Assembly: GCA_031370485.1 (NCBI GenBank)
Contig: JANMQK010000258.1
Span: forward strand, 1 to 38,026
DNA length: 38,026 nucleotides
From: JANMQK01 sp031370485
Lineage (GTDB): Bacteria; Acidobacteriota; Polarisedimenticolia; Gp22-AA2
Reading direction: 5' to 3'
Shown here: positions 14,523-23,335 of the stretch, in pieces
How positions within the stretch are numbered: position 1 is the first letter of the stretch
Layout: each line of letters begins with the position of its first letter
Program-made: the position numbers and the translations under genes
Notes under the pieces: model-generated
Seen by the model: the letters and a program-made list of their open reading frames with translations, nothing else
The model's database searches: none
What the model was told of the DNA's origin: nothing

Positions 14523-15533
14523 GTGACGGACATCCAAGAAGCACACGACGGGCGGTGGACGCGGGTCGCGCGGCTCCTGTGCGCCGGGGCGCTCGTCCTG
14601 TTGCCTCTGGCAGGATGCCTCAGCAGGCCCAAAGAACCGCTGCGGATCGGGATGAACGTCTGGCCGCCCTACGAGTTGCTTTACCTGGCCGAGGCGAAGG
14701 GTTTTTTCCGCGACGAAGGGGTGGGGGTCGAGCTTGTAGATTTCTCCTCCTTCACCGGCGTTCTCCGGACCTACCACCTGGAGCAGATCGACGGCTTCCT
14801 GTCGACGCTCGGCGAGGTGCAGATCCGCGAAAACTTCCAGGATCCGCCGGCGGTCGTCCTGGTGGCCGATTATTCCTACGGCGCCGACGCTCTCGTGGCC
14901 CGGGCCGGCATTTCGGGGATCAAGGACCTGCGCGGCAAGCGTATCGCCTACGAGGAATCGGCCCTGGGGTCCTACTTCCTGAGCCGGATCCTTGAAATCG
15001 GTGGTCTGAAACTCGAGGACGTGAAGCTCCGGAACCGCCTGGCCGGGGAGGGGGAGGAGGATTTCCGGAGGGGCGCCGTGGACGCGGTGATCTCCTACGA
15101 ACCCGACGTCGCGAAGCTGGTGCGCAACGACGGGGGGAAGGTGATCTTCACGTCCCGCGACCTGCCGGGAGAGATTGTCGACGTGCTGGCCCTGCGGCGC
15201 AGCGTCCTGAAAGAGCGCGGCGACGATGTGCGCGGCCTGATCCGGGCCTGGTTCCGGGCGCTCGAAGAGTTCAAGGCCCACCCCGTGGACGCCTGCGCGG
15301 TGATGGCGCAACGTGAGCACACGACACCGGAGCTATTGCGGCAGGGCCTCCGGGGAACGCGCATCCCCGACCTGAAGGAGAACATGACCCTTTTGGGTTC
15401 CTCCGAGGCGCCGGGGTCGCTCCACAAGACCACGTCCCGCCTGGCCGAGTTCATGAAGCGCCAGGGGCTGAGCCGGGACCCTTCGTCGGGTGACGATCTC
15501 CTGAATCCGGATCTCATCGGGTCGATGAAGTGA
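14523..15533 (+). CDS. NMT1/THI5 (SsuA)-like solute-binding lipoprotein
   Basis: A 336-residue periplasmic binding protein. A signal peptide ends in the lipobox LPLAGC (C32), so it is lipid-anchored. The binding domain begins RIGMNVWPPYELLYLAEAKG, typical of the family that binds thiamine precursors, sulfonates, nitrate or aromatic ligands, and contains GISGIKDLRGKRIAYEESA and YEPDVAKLV, typical of the two-lobe fold. The start is GTG 14523, five bases after GGAGG and downstream of the promoter at 14414. No permease or ATPase gene is adjacent; instead the stop overlaps the GTG of a hybrid histidine kinase (GTGA), so the protein most likely senses a ligand for that kinase rather than feeding a transporter. 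The ligand is unknown. Confidence 0.87.
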   Translation: MTDIQEAHDGRWTRVARLLCAGALVLLPLAGCLSRPKEPLRIGMNVWPPYELLYLAEAKGFFRDEGVGVELVDFSSFTGVLRTYHLEQIDGFLSTLGEVQIRENFQDPPAVVLVADYSYGADALVARAGISGIKDLRGKRIAYEESALGSYFLSRILEIGGLKLEDVKLRNRLAGEGEEDFRRGAVDAVISYEPDVAKLVRNDGGKVIFTSRDLPGEIVDVLALRRSVLKERGDDVRGLIRAWFRALEEFKAHPVDACAVMAQREHTTPELLRQGLRGTRIPDLKENMTLLGSSEAPGSLHKTTSRLAEFMKRQGLSRDPSSGDDLLNPDLIGSMK

Positions 15534-18004
15534 ACGGCCTGCGGCGTCTCCTCGCGCGGTTCTCGACCTCGACAGTGGTCGGCCTGGCCTTCATCATCCC
15601 GGCGATGTTGAGCGCCGGGCTGCTCCTCGCCTATCACGCCCTGGGGGCGCGGCGCTACGTCGCCGACGAGGCGGTGCGCTACGGCGAGATCGTCTCGGGC
15701 CAGATCCTGAGTTCGTCGCAGAGCTTCCTGCGTCTCGGCGCCCTGAGCGCGATCCAGGAGACGATCGAGACGACCGGAAGCACCCGCCCGTTCGTGCACC
15801 TCGCGCTCATCGGCGGCGACGGGAAAGTCATCGCCAGCAACAAGCTTGCCTGGATCGGCCGGGACGACGGCGTGATCCCGGAACCGGCCTACCGGGACGT
15901 GGCCGCCTCGGCCCGGGGTTCGTTCCGATCGCAGCATCGCCTCGTGGACGACAGCAGGCGGCTGGTGATGGTCTCCCCGGTCGTCGTACAGGGATCGGGC
16001 CCCATCCTGTCGAACTCCCACATGCCCATCCTGTACCTCAAGCTCGACCAGACCGCGCGGCTGCGCGAGATTTATGTCGGCATCCTGAAGCGCGGGCTCG
16101 TGTCGGCGTTCGGCATCCTCGCCACCAGCCTGTTCCTGTTCCTCTGGGTGCGCGCCAGTCTCGCCCGGCCGATCGAGCAGGTGGCGTCGTACCTCCGGGA
16201 GTTCGCGGCGGGAAGCAAGGAACCGCCGCCCGAGATCGCCGGGCCGCGGGAGGTGGAGCAGCTGATCGCCGACGTGGGCCGGATGGCGCACGACCTCAGG
16301 GAGAAGCAGGCGGCGCTTTCCGCGTCGGAGGATCGCCACCGCCGTCTCCTGGAGGAGGCCTACGAAGCCATCGTGACCGCCGACCCCGAAAGCGGGAAGC
16401 TGCTGGAATTCAACCGCATGTTCTGCACGCTGTTCGGCTACAGTCCGGAAGAAGCCCGTGAGCTGACGCTGCGCGATCTGCACCCAAGCGAGGACGGGCC
16501 CCGGCGGATGGCTGATTACGCGCCGCCCGCGAACGCCGTGGCGGCCGATCGCGGACACCGCGACCTGCAGGAGATCGTCTGCGTGCGCAAGGGAGGCGGG
16601 CGCTTTCCGGTGGACATCCGCGGAGGGCCGATTTCCCTGGGCCACCGCACCGTGACCGAGTGGGTTTTCAGGGACACCACCGAGCGGCGCGCCCTCGAGG
16701 AGCACGTCCGCCAGTCGCACAAAATGACGAGTGTCGCCAACCTGGCCGGCGGCATCGCGCACGACTTCAACAATCTCCTGACGGGGATCCTGGGCTACAC
16801 GAGGCTGATCATCGATCGCCTCAAGCCCGATGAGCCCTCTCGCAAGCAGATGGAGATCATCGAGCGATCGGCATTGCGTGCCGCCGACCTGACCGCGCAG
16901 CTCCTCATGTTCAGCCAGCGCGCCGAGAGCCGGCCCAAGCCCGGCGATCTGAACCAGGTCCTCTCTGCCGCGATCGAAGAGCTGCGGCCGGAGCTTCCCG
17001 CGGGGGTCGAGCTCGAAGTCCGGCTCGCGCCGGGGTTGTGGATCGCGGCGATCGACGCCCGCCAGGTGGTGCAGGTGCTCCTGCGCCTGTGCGCCAACGC
17101 CAGGGAGGCAATGCCGGAAGGAGGCCGCCTGACGATCGAAACCGGCAACCGCGTCGTCTCGGTGGACGAGTGCCGGGTCAACCTCGAGGCGCGCCCGGGC
17201 CGGTTCGTCACGCTCGCCATCCACGACACCGGCCGGGGGATAGCACCCGAGATCAGAAACCGCCTCTTCGAGCCGTTCTTCACGACCAAGAAGAGCGCCA
17301 AGGCCGCGGGACTGGGTCTCGCGACGGTCTATGGCGCGGTGAAGGGGCACCAGGGCTGGGTGGTGGTATCGAGCGAGCCCGGCCGCGGTTCGTCCTTCGT
17401 CGTGCTGCTCCCGGCCTGGGAGGGCGCCGAGGTCCTGGAGAGCGCCGGACGCTCCGCACCGTGCGACGCCGGGACGCAGCCGGCGGCCCCTCCCCGCGTC
17501 CGGCCCGTCGCGCCACCCCGGGCCGAGAAACCTCCCCGGGCCAAGCCCGCATTCCGGGTCGAAGTGCCGCGCCGGGTCGAAGTCGCGCCGGGTGTGACCA
17601 TCCTGGCCGTGGATGACGAATCGTCGATCCTGGCTCTCACCCGGGACGTGCTCGAGCTGCACGGCTACCGCGTGCTCACCGCGCGCAACGGCGAGGAGGC
17701 CCTGCGTGTCTTCAAGGCGAACGCCGCAGCCATCGGCCTCGTCGTCATGGACCTGACGATGCCGGCGATGGGAGGCCTGGAGTGCTTTCAGAAGATGCAG
17801 GCGATCGACCCCCACGTGCGGGTGGTGATCAGCAGCGGCTTCTCCTCGGAGAGCAGCGCCGGTGACGTCCTGAGACAGGGCGCGTGCGATTATCTTCAAA
17901 AGCCCTTCGATCTCGATCACCTCGCCACCGTCGTGCGGCGGGCGCTCGGGCCGCGGGCGGACCCCCCCGGGGGCCTCGGCGCCGCGGGCCTTTCCGGCAA
18001 CTGA
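15530..18004 (+). CDS. Membrane-bound hybrid sensor histidine kinase (HAMP-PAS-HisKA-HATPase-REC)
   Basis: An 824-residue protein. TM1 is about 16-38, a periplasmic sensor domain spans about 40-185, and TM2 about 190-208. A HAMP-like linker follows (about 208-262), then a PAS domain (about 266-385), and HisKA with the phospho-accepting H411 in LAGGIAHDFNN. The ATPase domain has the N box at LCANAREAMPEGG (N523), DTGRGI (566-571), FEPFFTTKK and GLGLATVYG. A Pro/Ala/Arg-rich linker (about 640-685) leads to a C-terminal receiver with D741 (VVMDLTMPAMGG) and K791. The start GTG overlaps the preceding lipoprotein stop by four bases, implying translational coupling and a shared signal. The output target is not encoded next door. 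Confidence 0.94.
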   Translation: MNGLRRLLARFSTSTVVGLAFIIPAMLSAGLLLAYHALGARRYVADEAVRYGEIVSGQILSSSQSFLRLGALSAIQETIETTGSTRPFVHLALIGGDGKVIASNKLAWIGRDDGVIPEPAYRDVAASARGSFRSQHRLVDDSRRLVMVSPVVVQGSGPILSNSHMPILYLKLDQTARLREIYVGILKRGLVSAFGILATSLFLFLWVRASLARPIEQVASYLREFAAGSKEPPPEIAGPREVEQLIADVGRMAHDLREKQAALSASEDRHRRLLEEAYEAIVTADPESGKLLEFNRMFCTLFGYSPEEARELTLRDLHPSEDGPRRMADYAPPANAVAADRGHRDLQEIVCVRKGGGRFPVDIRGGPISLGHRTVTEWVFRDTTERRALEEHVRQSHKMTSVANLAGGIAHDFNNLLTGILGYTRLIIDRLKPDEPSRKQMEIIERSALRAADLTAQLLMFSQRAESRPKPGDLNQVLSAAIEELRPELPAGVELEVRLAPGLWIAAIDARQVVQVLLRLCANAREAMPEGGRLTIETGNRVVSVDECRVNLEARPGRFVTLAIHDTGRGIAPEIRNRLFEPFFTTKKSAKAAGLGLATVYGAVKGHQGWVVVSSEPGRGSSFVVLLPAWEGAEVLESAGRSAPCDAGTQPAAPPRVRPVAPPRAEKPPRAKPAFRVEVPRRVEVAPGVTILAVDDESSILALTRDVLELHGYRVLTARNGEEALRVFKANAAAIGLVVMDLTMPAMGGLECFQKMQAIDPHVRVVISSGFSSESSAGDVLRQGACDYLQKPFDLDHLATVVRRALGPRADPPGGLGAAGLSGN

Positions 18005-18030
18005 ACTCCTTTCCTGAAGCCCCTTTCCCG

Positions 18031-18059
18031 TTGACAGGCCCATGGCCTCACCGTAAGAT
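18031..18059 (+). promoter_or_regulatory. Promoter for the DUF5818-like gene
   Basis: TTGACA (18031-18036, exact consensus), a 17-base spacer and TAAGAT (18054-18059) lie between the kinase gene and ATG 18118. The predicted transcript starts near 18066 and, with the terminator at 18497-18526, defines a monocistronic unit of roughly 460 bases. Confidence 0.8.
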
Positions 18060-18117
18060 TCCGCGGTTGGTTTCGAGCAGGTCTGTTCTTTACCGGCGTT
18101 CGAAAGGGGTGCTACCC

Positions 18118-18495
18118 ATGAGGAAACTTGCGGCAGTCTTTCTGGTTCTGGCGCTCGCGGCGTTTTCTGGGGCCATCGCGTGCGACAAGCACGACGCGGC
18201 CGACAAGACGGCCAAGGCCGATTCCGCCGCCCGGGAGGGCCGGGAGGTCGTCCTGACCGGCTACCTGACCGATTCCCATTGCGGCGGCGCCCACGCGGGT
18301 GGCAAATCCTGCCCGGTTGACTGCCTCAAGAAAGGCGCCAAGCTGCAGCTGCACGCCGACGCAAAGGTCTACACGCTTGACAAGGTGGATGCCCCCGAGT
18401 CGCACTTCGGCTACCAGGTGAAGGTGACCGGCGTTCTCGACACGTCGAGCGGCACCATCAGGGTCGCTTCGATCGAGAACCTCAGGAAATCCTAG
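18118..18495 (+). CDS. Small exported DUF5818-like protein
   Basis: A 125-residue protein with a signal peptide (MRKLAAVFLVLALAAFSGAI, then AC). C22 could be lipidated, but the -3 residue is Ala, so lipoprotein status is uncertain. The mature domain (about 42-122) shows VVLTGYLTDSHCGGAH, CPVDCLKKGAKLQL and a closing YQVKVTGVLDTSSGTIRV, the pattern of small OB-like beta domains (DUF5818) common in Acidobacteria. C55, H59, C65 and C69 could bind a metal or form disulfides. A lysine/aspartate-rich linker separates the signal peptide from the domain. The start ATG 18118 follows AAAGGGG. It has its own strong promoter and terminator, which suggests relatively high expression. Function is unknown. 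Confidence 0.82.
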   Translation: MRKLAAVFLVLALAAFSGAIACDKHDAADKTAKADSAAREGREVVLTGYLTDSHCGGAHAGGKSCPVDCLKKGAKLQLHADAKVYTLDKVDAPESHFGYQVKVTGVLDTSSGTIRVASIENLRKS

Positions 18496-18496
18496 C

Positions 18497-18526
18497 GAGG
18501 GCCGCGGCGACGCGGCCCTCTTTTTT
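18497..18526 (+). terminator. Intrinsic (rho-independent) terminator
   Basis: A perfect 10-bp GC-rich stem, GAGGGCCGCG (18497-18506) and CGCGGCCCTC (18511-18520), closes a GCGA tetraloop and is followed immediately by six T residues (18521-18526). It starts two bases after the stop codon of the DUF5818-like gene. It is the only textbook terminator I see in the window. Confidence 0.95.
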
Positions 18527-18564
18527 CAGGCGTGGCCCGTCCCTTCGCACCCGCGCGCCCGCGG

Positions 18565-18594
18565 TTCGCATCCGCCGGGTCGGTTGACTAGAAT
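18565..18594 (+). promoter_or_regulatory. Promoter for the cytochrome-TPR/CRTAC1 operon, possibly leaderless
   Basis: TTCGCA (18565-18570), an 18-base spacer and TAGAAT (18589-18594). The -10 ends seven bases before ATG 18602, with no Shine-Dalgarno between, so the transcript may begin at the start codon. In-frame TTG 18584 and ATG 18593 lie within the promoter and are less likely starts. Confidence 0.55.
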
Positions 18595-18601
18595 GGTGCC
18601 G

Positions 18602-21580
18602 ATGCTCCCGGGACAGAACCCTCTCCTTCGAAGGAACCGATTGATCGCTGGACTCCTGCGGGTGGCGCTGCTCTTCGAGATCGTGAACGCGGCCTACCTG
18701 GCGGCCTTCGACTCGGCGACCATCTTCTACCACGTACAGGTGCTGGCCCACGTCGTCGTTGGGCTCCTGCTGGTGCTCCTGCTCATCCTGCAGGGAGGCC
18801 CCGAGGTCTCGCGTCGCCTGCGCCGCGCTCCGCGCCCCGGGGCGCGGGCCCTTCTTCTCCTGTGCCTGCTGTCGGCTGTTGTCTCGGTGGCCGCCGGACT
18901 CGGCCTGACGGCCACGGGCACCGCCACCCCCTACCGGAACATCCTGACGGTCCACGTCGCCGCCGCGGTCCTCGCGCTGGCCGCGGCGGTCGGCTGGACG
19001 GCGCTCCGTGGAGATCGGGCGCGATTCCGGCGCGGCGCGGCGATCCTGCTGGTCCTCGTGGCCTTTCCGCTCGGGGTTCGTGGGGTGCGCCTTGTTCGTC
19101 CCGAGCACGTCGCGCGGATCGAGAACCCCGCAACACCCCCCCTGACCGCCGAGGACGAGGGAGGGGGGAAGGACGGCCTCTTCTTCCCGTCCTCGGTCAC
19201 GACGGTCGGGAACCGTCTCGTGCCGCATGACTTCTTCCTCGAGTCGAAAGCGTGCGGCAACAAGGGATGCCACCCGGACATCACCGCGCAGTGGGACTCG
19301 TCGATGCACCACTTCTCCTCCTTCAACAACCAGTGGTACCGCAAGTCGATCGAGTACATGCAGGACGTCGTCGGCACGAAGCCGTCCAAGTGGTGCGGCG
19401 GCTGCCACGACCAGGCCGTCCTGTTGACCGGCCGGATGGACATCCCGATCAAGGAGCAGATCACGACACCGCAGGCGCAGGCGGGAATCGGCTGTCTCGT
19501 CTGCCATTCGATCGTCCACGTGAAGGACACGATGGGGCAGGGCGGCTATGTCCTGGAGTACCCCGAGATGCACCGGCTGGTGGCGAGCCGCAACCCGGTC
19601 CTGCACGCCATGCACGACTACATGGTCCGTCTCGATCCGGGGCCGCACAAGGCGACGCTCCTGAAGCCGTTTCACCGCGAGTCGCGCGCCGAGTTCTGCT
19701 CCTCCTGCCACAAGGTCCACCTCGACAAGCCGGTGAATCACTACCGCTGGATCCGCGGATTCAACGAGTACGACGCCTGGCAGGGAAGCGGTGTCTCCCA
19801 ACAGGGCGCTCGCGCCTTCTACTACCCGGAGCAATCCCAGGACTGCGGCGACTGCCACATGCCGCTGGTCCGTTCGCAGGACCAGGGCAACATCAACGGG
19901 TTCGTCCATTCCCACCGCTTCCCGGCGGCCAATACGGCCGTCCCGTTCGTCAACCGTGACGAAACGCAGCTCGAGACGACCCGGGCCTTCCTGCAGTCGG
20001 GGTTCCTGACGGTCGACCTCTTCGCGGCCACGGAGGACGGCGCGGCGGGAGAAGGCAGGGACGCGGCCAGTGGCGCGCCGGCCCGGGTCCGGAGCGCACC
20101 GGCCGGCGCCGGGCAGGACGATCCGCGCCCTTCGAGCATGCTTCCCGATCCGGGTGAGACCGGAGCCTGGGGCGGCCCCGCCGCGGGAGGCGCCGTGGTC
20201 CGCCCCGCGGCCGCCCCCCTGGCCGCGCCGCTCGATCGCGCCGCGCCATTTCTCCGCCCGGGAGGGGTCTACCGGATGGATGTCGTGGCCCGGACCCGCA
20301 AGATCGGCCATTTCTTTCCGGGGGGGACGGTCGACGCCTTCGATGTCTGGCTCGAGCTGAAGGTTGAGGACGCGGACGGACGGGTGATCTACTGGAGCGG
20401 GTACGTCGAGGATGACGGGCGAGGGCCGGTCGAGCCGGGGGCCCACCGTTACCGCTCGCTGATGGTGGACGCCCACGGCAACGAGATCAACAAGCGCAAC
20501 GCGTGGGCCACGCGGGCGGTGGTCTACAGCCACCTCATCCCGCCGGGCGCGGCCGATGTCGGACGCTTCAGGGTCGCGATCCCGAAAGACGCGCGGGGTC
20601 CCCTGACCTTCACGGCCCGCATGAACCACCGGAAGTTCTCCTGGTGGAACACACAGTTTTCGTTCGCGGGCATCCGCGATCCGTCCGCCGATGAGTTCGG
20701 TCTATCACCGGACTTTGATGACGGCCCCTTCGTGTTCACCGGGGACACCTCGGGAGTGTCGGGGCTCATCAAGGCGATCCCCGATTTGCCGATCACGGTG
20801 GTCGCGGAAGACCGGCTGGTCCTGCCGCTTTTGACCGCGGCGGGCGCGCCACCCGGCGCGGCCTCGCGCGAGCCCCGGCCCTTCGAGAGGGAGCGCTGGA
20901 ACGACTACGGCATCGGCATGCTGCTGCAGGGAGATCTGGGCCAGGCCCGGAGAGCCTTCGAAAAGGTCGCCGCCCTCGATCCGGCCTACGCGGCCGGCTT
21001 CGCCAACATCGGCCGGGTGCTCGTGCAGGAGGGGGACCACGCTGCGGCGGTCCCGGTCCTCGATCAAGCCCTGCGAATCGACCCCGGGCTGGCGAGCGCC
21101 CACTACTTCCTGGCCCTGGCTCTCAAGGCGCGGGGACAGTACGACGACGCGCTCGGGCACCTCAGGAGCGCCGCCGCGAAGTTCCCGCGCGACCGGGTCG
21201 TGCGCAACCAGATCGGCAGGATCCTCTTCCTGCAGCGGCTGCCCCGCGAGGCGATCGGCGAGTTCGAGCAGACGCTCCGGGTCGATCCGGAGGATCTCAC
21301 GGCGCACTACAACCTGATGCTCTGCTACCGCGCGCTCGGGGACGGGGCGGCCGAAGCCCGCGAGACGGCGCTGTACTCGCGTTTCAAGGCCGACGAATCG
21401 TCCCAGTCGATCACGGGGGCCTACAGGGTCCTGAACCCGGAGAACAACCTGGAGCGCCAGCCGATCCACGAGCACGCGAACCGCTACCGCGCACCGGCCC
21501 GGGCGGCCCGCGTGACGGCCCGGGGGACGCCGCCCGGCGCCGCCCCGCCCTCCGGGGGGGCCGGAGGATCCGCGAAGTGA
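18602..21580 (+). CDS. Membrane-anchored pentaheme cytochrome c (c554-like) fused to TPR domain
   Basis: A 992-residue protein. Residues 1 to about 165 contain four or five hydrophobic helices. The outer part carries five heme c sites: CX4CH at 218-224, then CXXCH at 265-269, 298-302, 366-370 and 415-419; the spacing and MHHFSSF-type segments resemble the cytochrome c554/multiheme family. A Pro/Ala-rich linker (about 478-550) leads to a beta-rich domain (about 553-695, GGVYRMDVVARTRKIGHFFP), then at least four TPRs (about 765-925). It could move electrons between the quinone pool or periplasm and an outer partner, the TPRs being a docking platform; this is inference. Its stop overlaps the CRTAC1 gene start (GTGA). 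Confidence 0.87.
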   Translation: MLPGQNPLLRRNRLIAGLLRVALLFEIVNAAYLAAFDSATIFYHVQVLAHVVVGLLLVLLLILQGGPEVSRRLRRAPRPGARALLLLCLLSAVVSVAAGLGLTATGTATPYRNILTVHVAAAVLALAAAVGWTALRGDRARFRRGAAILLVLVAFPLGVRGVRLVRPEHVARIENPATPPLTAEDEGGGKDGLFFPSSVTTVGNRLVPHDFFLESKACGNKGCHPDITAQWDSSMHHFSSFNNQWYRKSIEYMQDVVGTKPSKWCGGCHDQAVLLTGRMDIPIKEQITTPQAQAGIGCLVCHSIVHVKDTMGQGGYVLEYPEMHRLVASRNPVLHAMHDYMVRLDPGPHKATLLKPFHRESRAEFCSSCHKVHLDKPVNHYRWIRGFNEYDAWQGSGVSQQGARAFYYPEQSQDCGDCHMPLVRSQDQGNINGFVHSHRFPAANTAVPFVNRDETQLETTRAFLQSGFLTVDLFAATEDGAAGEGRDAASGAPARVRSAPAGAGQDDPRPSSMLPDPGETGAWGGPAAGGAVVRPAAAPLAAPLDRAAPFLRPGGVYRMDVVARTRKIGHFFPGGTVDAFDVWLELKVEDADGRVIYWSGYVEDDGRGPVEPGAHRYRSLMVDAHGNEINKRNAWATRAVVYSHLIPPGAADVGRFRVAIPKDARGPLTFTARMNHRKFSWWNTQFSFAGIRDPSADEFGLSPDFDDGPFVFTGDTSGVSGLIKAIPDLPITVVAEDRLVLPLLTAAGAPPGAASREPRPFERERWNDYGIGMLLQGDLGQARRAFEKVAALDPAYAAGFANIGRVLVQEGDHAAAVPVLDQALRIDPGLASAHYFLALALKARGQYDDALGHLRSAAAKFPRDRVVRNQIGRILFLQRLPREAIGEFEQTLRVDPEDLTAHYNLMLCYRALGDGAAEARETALYSRFKADESSQSITGAYRVLNPENNLERQPIHEHANRYRAPARAARVTARGTPPGAAPPSGGAGGSAK

Positions 21581-23304
21581 GTCCCGCCGGCGGCGACACG
21601 GCAGGGCGCGTTGCCTGGCGGGCGATCGGCTGCGCGATCCTCGCGGCCGGCGTCCTCCTGGCAGGATGCGGCCGGGCTCCTGAGACCAAGGCACCCGCTC
21701 CGCCGCCGCCACCCGTCCCCGTGGTGTTCTCGGACGTGACCCGCGCCGCCGGCATCACCTTCCAGCACCACAGCGGCGCCTACGGAAAAAAGTACCTCCC
21801 CGAGACCATGGGATCGGGGCTGGTCTTCTTCGACTACGACGGGGACGGCCGCCCCGACCTCTTCCTGGTCAACGCCACCGACTGGCCCGGGCGGCCTCAC
21901 CGTGCGACTCCTCCCGCCCTGTACCACAATCGCGGCGACGGCACCTTCGAAGATGTCACGGCGAAGGCGGGGCTCCTGGTCGATATCTACGGCATCGGCG
22001 CCGCCGCGGGGGACTACGACAACGACGGCCACGTGGACCTTTTCATCAACGCGCTCGGCCCCGACCGCCTGTTCCACAACCGGGGGGACGGCACGTTTGA
22101 GGACCTCACGCGGGCGGCGGGGGTGTCCGATCCGGCCTTTGGATCGAGCGCGACCTGGCTCGATTTCGATCGCGACGGGCGCCTCGATCTGTTCGTCTGC
22201 AACTACGTGGAGTGGAGCGAGAAGAAAGACATCTACTGCACGCTCGACGGCACCAGCAAGTCCTATTGCACTCCGGAGTCCTACAGGGGCGCGACGAACC
22301 GGTTGTACCGCAACCGCGGGGACGGCACGTTCGAGGATGTCACCCGCAAGGCCGGTGTCTACGATCCGAACGGCAAGTCGCTGGGGGTCGTGGCGTTCGA
22401 CTACGACGGCGACGGGTGGCCCGACGTGGCGGTGGCCAACGACACGCAACCGAACTTCCTGTACCACAACCTCCGGAACGGCACCTTCGAGGAGGTCGGC
22501 AAGACCGCCGGCATCGCCTTCAGCGAGGAGGGGCGCGCCCGGGGGGCGATGGGGATCGACGCCGCCGACTACGACGGCAGCGGCCGCGAGAGCCTCATCA
22601 TCGGGAACTTCTCCAACGAGATGCTGGCCCTGTACCACAACGAGGGGCGGGGTCTTTTCATCGACGATGCCGCCACGGCCGGCATCGGACAGCCGAGCCT
22701 CCTGACCCTGGCCTTCGGCTGCTTTTTCTTCGACTACGATCTGGACGGCCTGCTCGACATCTTCGTGGCGAACGGCCATGTCGAGAACGAGATCAACAGG
22801 ATCCAGCCGGCGGTCACCTACGCCGAGGCTCCGCACCTGTTTCGCGGGCTGCCTGGCGGACGGTTCGAGCCGATCGAAGCCGGGGCCGGCGAGGCGATGA
22901 CCCGGCCGCTGGTCGCCCGCGGGGCGGCCTATGCCGACTATGACGGTGACGGCGACCTGGACATCGGGATCAGCGTGAACAACGGGCCGCCCGTCCTGCT
23001 CCGCAACGACGGCGGGAACGCCAACGGCTGGATCCAGGTCCGGCTTGCCGGGCGCTCGTCGAACCGCCAGGGGATCGGCGCCGTGGTGCGGATCGTGGCG
23101 GGAGGTCCCCCGTCGGCCCGGATGGTCCGGTCGGCGGCCTCCTACGCGTCGCAGAGCGATGTCACGCTGACCTTCGGCCTGGGCCGCGCCCCGGCGGCGG
23201 GATACCCCGCGATCGACCTCGAGGTGGTCTGGCCCGACGGCCACACGCAGAAATTCCCCGGGCTCGCCCCCCGGCGCCTGCACGTTCTCGAGGAAGACCG
23301 GTAG
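21577..23304 (+). CDS. CRTAC1-family lipoprotein: FG-GAP/VCBS beta-propeller plus ASPIC/UnbV domain
   Basis: A 575-residue protein with a lipobox (AAGVLLAGC, C31) after the signal sequence, then a Pro-rich linker. Seven calcium-binding-like loops of the form (F/A/G)DYDxDGxxDLF recur (FDYDGDGRPDLF, GDYDNDGHVDLF, LDFDRDGRLDLF, FDYDGDGWPDVA, ADYDGSGRESLI, FDYDLDGLLDIF, ADYDGDGDLDIG), indicating a seven-bladed integrin-type propeller. Between them LYHNRGDGTFEDVT-type strands repeat. The C-terminus, from NGWIQVRLAGRSSNRQGIGA to VVWPDGHTQKFPG, is the ASPIC/UnbV domain. It is likely exposed on the cell surface or periplasm and binds protein or glycan. Its GTG overlaps the cytochrome stop by four bases, so the two are probably made together and may form a complex. 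Confidence 0.9.
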   Translation: MSPAGGDTAGRVAWRAIGCAILAAGVLLAGCGRAPETKAPAPPPPPVPVVFSDVTRAAGITFQHHSGAYGKKYLPETMGSGLVFFDYDGDGRPDLFLVNATDWPGRPHRATPPALYHNRGDGTFEDVTAKAGLLVDIYGIGAAAGDYDNDGHVDLFINALGPDRLFHNRGDGTFEDLTRAAGVSDPAFGSSATWLDFDRDGRLDLFVCNYVEWSEKKDIYCTLDGTSKSYCTPESYRGATNRLYRNRGDGTFEDVTRKAGVYDPNGKSLGVVAFDYDGDGWPDVAVANDTQPNFLYHNLRNGTFEEVGKTAGIAFSEEGRARGAMGIDAADYDGSGRESLIIGNFSNEMLALYHNEGRGLFIDDAATAGIGQPSLLTLAFGCFFFDYDLDGLLDIFVANGHVENEINRIQPAVTYAEAPHLFRGLPGGRFEPIEAGAGEAMTRPLVARGAAYADYDGDGDLDIGISVNNGPPVLLRNDGGNANGWIQVRLAGRSSNRQGIGAVVRIVAGGPPSARMVRSAASYASQSDVTLTFGLGRAPAAGYPAIDLEVVWPDGHTQKFPGLAPRRLHVLEEDR

Positions 23305-23335
23305 GCTGTCCCGCCGCGCGCGCCGAAACTCCCGG

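Noticed and set aside
15095..18043. Very long open frame on the minus strand opposite the hybrid kinase
   Set aside because: It is a shadow of the high-GC plus-strand gene: the translation is His/Arg/Asp-rich, low in recognisable motifs, while the plus strand encodes a complete kinase. The same applies to long antisense frames at 482-2212, 18482-20629 and 21484-23283.
21920..22340. Repeated CGGGGGACGGCACGTTCGA-like DNA units that could suggest a repeat array
   Set aside because: They encode the NRGDGTFED strands of the CRTAC1 propeller; spacing and reading frame are those of protein repeats, not CRISPR or tandem DNA repeats.
23305..23335. Possible precursor-peptide gene beside the HExxH gene
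   Set aside because: Only 31 bases separate the two convergent stop codons; there is no room for an open frame.
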